From the NCBI RefSeq assembly GCF_000003605.2, contig NW_003151261.1:74672-95431 (forward strand): a stretch of 20,760 nt of DNA, in the 5' to 3' direction. The position numbers and the translations under genes were made by a program. Source of the stretch: Saccoglossus kowalevskii (Eukaryota; Hemichordata; Enteropneusta; Harrimaniidae). Of this stretch, positions 17,201 through 20,760 are shown one piece after another. Numbering within the stretch: position 1 is the first letter of the stretch; the number at the start of each line of letters is the position of its first letter. The notes under the pieces were generated by a model. The model searched no databases and had not been told where the DNA came from. It was given only the letters and a program-made list of their open reading frames with translations.

Positions 17201-19229
17201 GTTATAAAGGGTCAAATTTGAATTTCTTAAAATTTTGTAAGTGGGACTCGTCTTGCCGAGACACAAGCGCAAACCCTGGTAAACATATCTAAAATGTTAT
17301 TGTATACATGTATCTAGTACCGGTACAAGCTGAATAGTTTTCAAGAAAACAAATAATTAATTGTAAATTAACAATTCTAATTAAATATAGCCATAAGTTC
17401 AAAATATGCACTATATTTACACTGGGGAAATCAGAAATGAAGTATCTTATTTACTTTAATGCATCTTCAATAATAGTTGTGTTCACGTTACACGAAGTAC
17501 GGGCTAAGATTTAAGCTGATTTAGGCTTATCTAGCATATTTGCATTTCGGCTAGACCCAATTGCGTCCACGCACAGGGAGAGCCAGTCGTTAGTACGGGC
17601 TAAGGGGCGCGACCAGTTGGTGACCTTTGGCAAGCCGCTATTTACGAACAAAAAATGGATGACACGCGCGAGGTTCTATTTCTGCTGCCGGCATGTTTCG
17701 TTCTAATTTTGAAATGACGTGCACAGGAACGCGAGAGAAGACGGACCCAACTTATTTGGATGCACAGAAACAGTATACAACGGGCGTAACAGAATACAGA
17801 GTTTTATTAATGCATGTCGTAGACAGCGAACCAAATTTATTTTGTCTACAATTGGAGCTGCTGATTTTGTTACAGTTTGCTTTGATAGATTACGTATCCA
17901 ATAAATTCAGTATGTCATGGCTATGGAATTACAAACAGATAGGTATACCATTATGCATATGGACTATTCATGCTTTAATCTCCCCAGGACTCAAGAATCA
18001 TATTCTGTTATGGCTAAAAATCCATGTTTTGATGATTCTGATTTAAAAGGTCAAATAGCATTCATGAACAAATCTGTCATTTTCAATCAAATTGCAAATA
18101 ATAATAAAAAAACAGCATGCATTTTAGATCGTCTGCTGTAAGCAAATTTTGCACTGAAAAATGTTATTATTTCATTTATGAAAAAAATACATTAATACAA
18201 AATGGGAAAGAGTTCCTTTTGTACCACTACCCATACACATACTCTACAGCACTTTCCCAATTTAATTGTATATGCCCCTCCTAAGGACACATATAATTAT
18301 CTAGTGGGGTGGGGCATATTGAATTGGAGGGAGCTTGGGATTAGGGGGTGGGGGTACAAAAGGAACTCTTCCCAAAAGACAGATCCAGAGCACACAGCAA
18401 CATAGACAAAATGTTATTATTATGCATTTGGGTAACAAAACATTGGCCTTCAAGTATACAAGGTAAATTCATCACATGAATTTAACTAGTTACCTACAAT
18501 TCAACATACATGCATATAAAAAAATGTATTGGTAAAAATTTAGGGTAAATTGAATACTAAGGTGGGGTTGGCATAATTCTGCAAATAAGTATAAAATAAA
18601 CAAAACCCAATTCAGTGAGCATGCCAGCATGTAATCTTAACACCATATCAGATTATAGATGTATCTGGTTTTCATCAAATAACTGTTTATATAAGATCAA
18701 ATTACTCAACAAAACTCACTTTCTCCTTGACTGCAACATATTTGATTACCCATGGAGTCCAAAGCATCCATAAACAACAATGCCTGACTATAAAACCATA
18801 CAATTCAGTGACAGTGCACGAAATGTGTAGTCGGTCTGTCATAAATGCGCAGATGTCTAATTATAAAAAAAACTTTTCACATTCAGTCGCCCTATTATTA
18901 TGCAAATTAATTATTTCACTAATTGACAGCGAAAATGGTAATAATGCTGGGGGTCAAACTTTAGCAGACAAATCAAAACCATACTGAGGGCAACAAAGAC
19001 GAGGTTCAGAAAGGTACGCTTTCCTGTAGCCATTCCTACACAGGAAGTCAAAATTACATAGAACGTACAACAGTCTAGTACGGAGAAAAAAACACAAGAC
19101 TTCCTCCTAAAAAGGAGGTCAATTTTTTGTAATTTTAACATGTGTGTAGCCTTTTTCAAAAAAAAAATGTTTACCTGTATTACTTTCACCCCCAGTGGGT
19201 ATGGTGACATTGAGTGTTCCCATCGTCAT
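5222..19229 (-). CDS. CYTH: Cytohesin (Sec7-PH Arf guanine-nucleotide exchange factor), complete, 14 coding exons
   Basis: Cytohesins load GTP onto Arf GTPases at the plasma membrane and endosomes, recruited by phosphoinositides. Coding exons (all minus): 19175-19229, 16872-16945, 16195-16259, 14259-14325, 13979-14097, 13817-13897, 13297-13409, 11725-11873, 11452-11563, 7141-7217, 6954-7031, 6011-6092, 5791-5860, 5222-5294. They join in phase to 1215 nt, 404 residues (human CYTH1 is about 398). N-terminal coiled-coil stretch about 19-64; Sec7 about 79-255, with [12 protein letters not shown] holding the catalytic Glu finger (E165) and the motif-2 segment [19 protein letters not shown] about 272-381; basic tail [10 protein letters not shown]. 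The start is the first ATG after an in-frame TGA 12 nt upstream. A second ATG (Met3) has a better Kozak context (A at -3, G at +4) and may be the main start. It appears to be the single invertebrate counterpart of CYTH1-4 (Drosophila steppke). The gene reads intact, with no frameshift. Confidence 0.95.
5791..5860 (-). CDS. CYTH: Cytohesin exon 13 (end of PH)
   Basis: Residues 358-380 plus two bases: [19 protein letters not shown], equal to vertebrate GNHTVYRISAPTPEEKEEW, with the invariant Trp of the PH C-terminal helix. The Asn that contacts ligand in Grp1 (N354) is Arg359 here, while His360 is kept. Acceptor TTTGTAG, donor ATCAG|GTAAAT. Confidence 0.94.
6011..6092 (-). CDS. CYTH: Cytohesin exon 12 (PH)
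   Basis: Residues 331-357 plus one base: [20 protein letters not shown] and onward, equal to vertebrate NCFELY-(loop)-VIKACKTEADGRVVEG. K348 corresponds to Grp1 K343 in the ligand pocket. Acceptor TTTCAG, donor GAAG|GTGAGT. Confidence 0.94.
6093..6953 (-). other. Cytohesin intron 11, with a decayed repeat
   Basis: GT-AG intron between exons 11 and 12. It contains AGAAATTTTCACTGCT at 6234-6249, an exact inverted copy of 7395-7410 in intron 9. The surrounding about 100 bp (6205-6310) is similar in inverted form to 7318-7418. No coding sequence otherwise. Confidence 0.5.
6205..6310 (-). repeat. Degenerate dispersed repeat, inverted partner of 7318-7418
   Basis: Shares an exact 16-bp inverted word (6234-6249 with 7395-7410) and further scattered similarity (CTCATGATT, TGTCTCTCACAAAAT) with the copy in intron 9. 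The words CTGTAAAT and CAGTGAAAAT suggest kinship with the TACTGTAAAA-ended MITEs in this window. Confidence 0.4.
6954..7031 (-). CDS. CYTH: Cytohesin exon 11 (PH middle)
   Basis: Residues 305-330, in phase 0 at both ends. [13 protein letters not shown] is identical to vertebrate cytohesins and includes the pocket Arg (R309, Grp1 R305). The following [13 protein letters not shown] is a more divergent loop. Acceptor TAATAG, donor CCA|GTAAGT. Confidence 0.94.
7141..7217 (-). CDS. CYTH: Cytohesin exon 10 (PH core, phosphoinositide pocket)
   Basis: Residues 279-304: [20 protein letters not shown] and onward. Joined to exon 9 it gives KQGGRYKNW, the two-glycine form, which in vertebrates prefers PI(3,4,5)P3. 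Pocket residues equivalent to Grp1 K273, R277, K279, K282, R284 and Y295 are present as K277, R281, K283, K286, R288 and Y299. The acceptor is CACAG|GAGGTAG, a tandem AG (CAGGAG). Donor ACA|GTAAGT. Confidence 0.95.
7318..7418 (+). repeat. Degenerate dispersed repeat, partner of 6205-6310
   Basis: Starts TACTGTAAATCGCTG and ends near AGCAGTGAAAATTTCTACAG. The 16-bp word at 7395-7410 is shared exactly, in inverted form, with intron 11. Likely an old copy of the same MITE group. Confidence 0.4.
8031..8084 (+). other. Exon-like segment on the strand opposite cytohesin
   Basis: Acceptor TTTATTGCAG is followed by 54 nt of open frame ([18 protein letters not shown]) and a perfect donor TCG|GTAAGT, phase 0 at both ends. 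The frame also reads on through the donor to 8261. No family recognised; it could be part of a nested gene or a chance match. Confidence 0.2.
8684..8686 (-). CDS. CYTH: Candidate 3-nt microexon (GAC) of cytohesin
   Basis: On the minus strand the sequence reads TTTATCAG|GAC|GTAAGT: an acceptor, three bases, then a perfect donor. Vertebrate cytohesins have a 3-nt microexon in this same intron position that adds a third glycine. Here inclusion would stay in frame but give Q-G-R-G-R (an Arg between the two Gly) rather than three glycines. Position and splice signals are seen; use of the exon is speculative. Confidence 0.22.
10142..10495 (-). other. Unrecognised open frame, 117 codons between stops
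   Basis: Open on the minus strand from just after a TAA (10496-10498) to the stop at 10142, which is long for DNA this AT-rich. The first ATG is only at 10357, so the full length would need a splice or a lost start. It has a Cys pattern near the C-terminus (SCVKPNCL, then CNNC). The antisense frame is hydrophobic low-complexity, as expected for a shadow. I do not recognise the protein; it could be a transposon remnant. Confidence 0.2.
11452..11563 (-). CDS. CYTH: Cytohesin exon 9 (Sec7-PH linker and start of PH)
   Basis: Residues 242-278 plus one base. [17 protein letters not shown] is the linker that in vertebrate cytohesins takes part in autoinhibition of Sec7. It leads into [16 protein letters not shown], the first strand of the PH domain. 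Ends in phase 1 at CAAG|GTAATT, exactly at the glycine loop that is alternatively spliced in vertebrate paralogues. Confidence 0.96.
11725..11873 (-). CDS. CYTH: Cytohesin exon 8 (Sec7 motif 2)
   Basis: Residues 192-241. Begins [20 protein letters not shown], motif 2 lining the hydrophobic Arf-binding groove, followed by [16 protein letters not shown], the conserved Sec7 helix region. Acceptor TTTTAG|AT after a T-rich tract, donor GAG|GTAAGT, phase 0. Confidence 0.96.
12194..12344. repeat. Paired short palindromes built on (C)AAAATGGCTG / CAGCCATTTTG
   Basis: 12194-12216 has 9-bp arms ATTCAAAAT/ATTTTGAAT around CAGCC. 12318-12344 has perfect 11-bp arms CAAAATGGCTG/CAGCCATTTTG around a 5-nt loop. 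The shared CAGCCATTTTGAAT word suggests both come from one repeat family. The second continues into moderately GC-rich sequence to about 12520 that looks like a dispersed repeat. Confidence 0.5.
12595..12811. mobile_element. MITE-like element, second TACTGTAAAA copy
   Basis: The left end TACTGTAAAATACTTTATTT with GGAATTAATTTTCGC further in is mirrored by the right end (12770-12811), whose complement carries AATACTTTATTTTAGC and GGAATTAATTTCAGC. The inverted similarity spans about 40 bp with one insertion. About 217 bp, no ORF. The ends match the element at 3677-3887 at the tips, but the interiors differ. Confidence 0.6.
13297..13409 (-). CDS. CYTH: Cytohesin exon 7 (Sec7 catalytic motif 1)
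   Basis: Residues 154-191 plus one base. Carries [20 protein letters not shown], motif 1 of Sec7. The Glu of LPGE (E165 here) is the invariant glutamic finger that displaces Mg2+ and the GDP phosphate from Arf, so the protein should be catalytically competent. Acceptor TTTGTAG|A, donor GAAG|GTAATA. Confidence 0.96.
13817..13897 (-). CDS. CYTH: Cytohesin exon 6 (Sec7)
   Basis: Residues 127-153 plus two bases, including [20 protein letters not shown], collinear with the vertebrate LHAFVELHEFTDLNLVQALR. Acceptor TTACAG|T, donor CTCAG|GTATGT. Confidence 0.95.
13979..14097 (-). CDS. CYTH: Cytohesin exon 5 (Sec7)
   Basis: Residues 88-126 plus two bases. It contains [20 protein letters not shown], nearly identical to vertebrate cytohesins. 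Acceptor CTACAG|GG, donor GAGTT|GTAAGT. The split codon becomes Phe127 where vertebrates have Arg (GERDEF versus GEFNDF). An alternative GTTGTA donor three bases earlier is much weaker and would drop one residue. Confidence 0.95.
14259..14325 (-). CDS. CYTH: Cytohesin exon 4 (entry to Sec7)
   Basis: Residues 65-87. The C-terminal part [10 protein letters not shown] corresponds to the conserved RKKFNMDPKK at the start of the Sec7 domain. Acceptor CTACAG after a long pyrimidine tract, donor AAAAAG|GTATGT, ends in phase 0. Confidence 0.93.
14326..16194 (-). other. Cytohesin intron 3
   Basis: 1.87-kb GT-AG intron with no second gene recognised. GGGCTAG (14965-14971) and CTAGCCC (14988-14994) form a small hairpin in a GC-richer patch (14938-15000) that resembles an old repeat. 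The rest is AT-rich and featureless. The minus ORF 14681-14905 is unsupported. Confidence 0.5.
16195..16259 (-). CDS. CYTH: Cytohesin exon 3 (coiled coil, second half)
   Basis: Residues 44-64 plus two bases, [18 protein letters not shown] and onward, a heptad-like helical stretch aligned with the vertebrate RLKDEIAEV region. Acceptor TGTCAG, donor GATAG|GTAAGT. Ends in phase 2. Confidence 0.9.
16371..16703. mobile_element. MITE-like element with TAAyCCyTTGA ends
   Basis: The left arm 16371-16391 (TAATCCCTTGAGCACCAGATT) and the complement of 16683-16703 (TAACCCTTTGAATGCTAGAG) align over about 21 bp, and nearly all differences are transitions. A related word, CTCAAAGGGTCAATTTGAATGCC, lies at about 16517-16540. 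About 333 bp, in cytohesin intron 2. Plus-strand ORFs at 16403-16862 fall mostly within it and are low-complexity, so not gene-like. Confidence 0.42.
16872..16945 (-). CDS. CYTH: Cytohesin exon 2 (coiled coil, first half)
   Basis: Residues 19-43, starting [20 protein letters not shown]. It matches the vertebrate segment opening with DLT-x-EE that begins the coiled coil used for dimerisation and for partners such as GRASP/CYTIP. Acceptor CTCAG|AT, donor CAG|GTTAGT, ends in phase 0. Confidence 0.93.
17105..17278. mobile_element. Small non-autonomous element with CAGGG inverted ends (hAT-like)
   Basis: The left end CAGGGATTGCGTTAAC and the right end, whose complement is CAGGGTTTGCGCTTG, are inverted repeats. 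CAGGG tips are usual for hAT elements. GTAAAC occurs close to both borders but not at symmetric distance, so an 8-bp target duplication is not proven. About 174 bp, GC-richer than its surroundings, in cytohesin intron 1. Confidence 0.45.
17477..17904 (+). pseudogene. Decayed element, possibly PIF/Harbinger-like, with broken reading frame
   Basis: 17477-17640 is GC-rich for this window and carries the 13-bp direct repeat AGTACGGGCTAAG (17496-17508, 17592-17604) and words such as GCATTTCGGCTAG, of the kind seen in subterminal regions of Harbinger-type elements. An ATG at 17655 opens [20 protein letters not shown], then TGA at 17715. The same frame continues with an Arg-rich stretch ([11 protein letters not shown]) to a TAA at 17787, and another frame is open to 17904. 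The layout resembles the N-terminus of a HARBI1-like nuclease, but this is a weak motif call; no DDE catalytic core is visible. Confidence 0.3.
17905..18203. other. Cytohesin intron 1 sequence, nothing firm
   Basis: Overlapping plus-strand open frames reach 18046 and 18141. They may be the rotted continuation of the element at 17477-17904. No domain recognised. Confidence 0.25.
18204..18373. repeat. Long imperfect palindrome (170 bp) with 21-22 bp terminal arms
   Basis: The left arm 18204-18225 and right arm 18353-18373 are perfect inverted copies except for one extra A (ends GGGAA...GAGTTCCTTTTGTACC). Internal segments also pair (18253-18278 region with 18308-18330, around ATATGCCCC/GGGGCATAT). 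It could fold into a long hairpin; probably a MITE. Lies in cytohesin intron 1. Confidence 0.6.
18374..18719 (-). other. Cytohesin intron 1, no feature seen
   Basis: AT-rich intron sequence between the palindrome and the candidate alternative first exon. I see no supported exon or repeat boundary. Confidence 0.4.
18720..18771 (-). CDS. CYTH: Candidate alternative first exon of cytohesin
   Basis: An in-frame TGA upstream is followed by ATG at 18771 and 17 codons plus one base, ending at a strong donor GAAA|GTGAGT. The phase (1) is exactly that of exon 1, so splicing to 16945 gives an open frame (A+AT = Asn, then LTPEEE). Encoded start: [17 protein letters not shown]. The internal in-frame ATG at 18753 would give MGNQICC, resembling a myristoylation plus palmitoylation signal. 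Read instead as an internal 11-nt exon (acceptor TTGCAG), it would break the cytohesin frame, so a first-exon reading is better. No transcript evidence is available; this is inferred from splice and frame logic. Confidence 0.42.
18772..19174 (-). other. Cytohesin intron 1 between the two candidate first exons
   Basis: If the alternative first exon is real, its promoter should lie here. No TATA or CCAAT element in convincing position was found. A small hairpin CCTCCT-AAAA-AGGAGG lies near 19103-19118. The overlapping ORFs on both strands at 18727-19210 look like chance frames. Confidence 0.3.
19175..19229 (-). CDS. CYTH: Cytohesin exon 1 (N-terminus)
   Basis: Encodes [18 protein letters not shown] plus the first base of codon 19. 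The donor reads ACAG|GTAAAC, phase 1. The N-terminal residues have no clear match to vertebrate cytohesins, which also vary here. The exon is placed by phase, by its strong donor, by the in-frame TGA just upstream, and by the next exon opening with the conserved DLTPEE. Some 5' UTR must extend past 19229. Confidence 0.75.
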
Positions 19230-20183
<954 letters not shown>

Positions 20184-20760
20184 CTACTTTTTATAATGCA
20201 TGTGAATATTAAATTTCGGTTTAGCTGTACTACACATTTCCAATTCACAGTCTTCTGAGTGGGTATTTCTTTCTTGAGTGAAGAAGCAACAGTCAACAGT
20301 GTTGCATTTTTTACACAATCTGCAATTTATTGCCTCAATTCTTGGAAATTTTCTCCTGTCCAATTCTATTTCCAAATTATGGTCACTAAGTCTAAACTTG
20401 GTATCCATTCTTCTCAAATTGAAGTCCTGAATTTCTGTTAAATATCCTTCAAATTCATATTCCATTTGAAACAAATTATACGTTCTTAGTTTGTTTCCTG
20501 AATTTCTGTTTTTTGGGACATGACTAAGTTGCTGATACCATGTTTGCATATATTTATTTTTTAATTTTTCTTCCAACAATTTTGTTAATTCAGCGATGTT
20601 TCCCACATTATATATTTTATTTACTTCAGATAAGTCAGCATGTCCAAGAATTGTTTTAACATGTTTTATCCAGCTTGAGTTTGAAGACACTGTTTCTTTA
20701 AGTGCACTTTTTAGAATATGATTTTCAGGTAGCAAAGACAATCTGTGCCAATATTTAATT
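20184..20760 (-). pseudogene. C-terminal tail of a non-LTR (LINE) reverse-transcriptase ORF, partial
   Basis: A minus-strand frame is open from the right window edge to a stop at 20184, about 190 residues. The apparent first residue near 20741 is a TTG; upstream codons stay open, so the ORF starts outside. Recognisable blocks are KNKYMQTWYQQLSHV, NKLRTYNLF, FRLSDHNLEIELDRR and CRLCKKC, the order seen after the RT domain in LINE polyproteins common in bivalve genomes, ending in a Cys-rich knuckle. The usual continuation (an EDE-HF block) is not clear after CKKC, suggesting decay or truncation near the 3' end. It lies antisense in WDR13 intron 1. Family assignment is by memory of motifs, not a search. 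Confidence 0.6.

Noticed and set aside
18727-19210. ORFs on both strands within cytohesin intron 1
   Set aside because: No recognisable residues, overlapping in opposite directions, and flanked by exon signals of cytohesin instead.

Overview
This is eukaryotic nuclear DNA, AT-rich, with short exons separated by long introns that follow the GT-AG rule. It is probably from a lophotrochozoan, most likely a mollusc such as a bivalve. That placement is an inference. It rests on an invertebrate-type cytohesin, many short MITE-like inverted-repeat elements, frequent ACATGTA words, and a non-LTR retrotransposon tail whose motifs I associate with bivalve genomes. There are no rRNA genes, CRISPR arrays or operons, and I found no tRNA gene.

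The dominant feature is one complete cytohesin gene (Arf guanine-nucleotide exchange factor; coiled coil, Sec7 and PH domains) on the minus strand, from its start at 19229 to its stop at 5222. I rebuilt 14 coding exons. Every junction has GT/AG ends and the reading phase is kept throughout, giving 1215 nt and 404 residues that run collinear with vertebrate cytohesins from end to end. A second possible first exon lies in intron 1 at 18720-18771 and could encode an N-terminus with an acylation-like start (MGNQICC).

Diverging from cytohesin is the first coding exon of WDR13 (plus strand, 19603-19681). Only 373 bp separate the two ATGs, so the genes are head to head and probably share a promoter. 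The rest of WDR13 lies beyond the right edge. The right end (20184-20760) holds the 3' tail of a LINE-type reverse-transcriptase ORF on the minus strand, inside WDR13 intron 1.

Layout: 1-2034 has no recognisable coding gene but holds a promoter-like CCAAT/CCAAT/TATA stretch and a tandem duplication. 2035-3887 holds two MITE-like elements. 3888-5221 is presumed cytohesin 3' UTR and flank. 5222-19229 is cytohesin, whose introns carry further MITE-like elements, hairpins and a decayed possible Harbinger-like element. 19230-19602 is the shared promoter interval. 19603-20760 is WDR13 exon 1 and part of its first intron. I see no wholly new system. The most interesting leads are the acylation-like alternative cytohesin start, a candidate 3-nt microexon in the intron that interrupts the PH-domain glycine loop, and an apparent family of TACTGTAAAA-ended MITEs.
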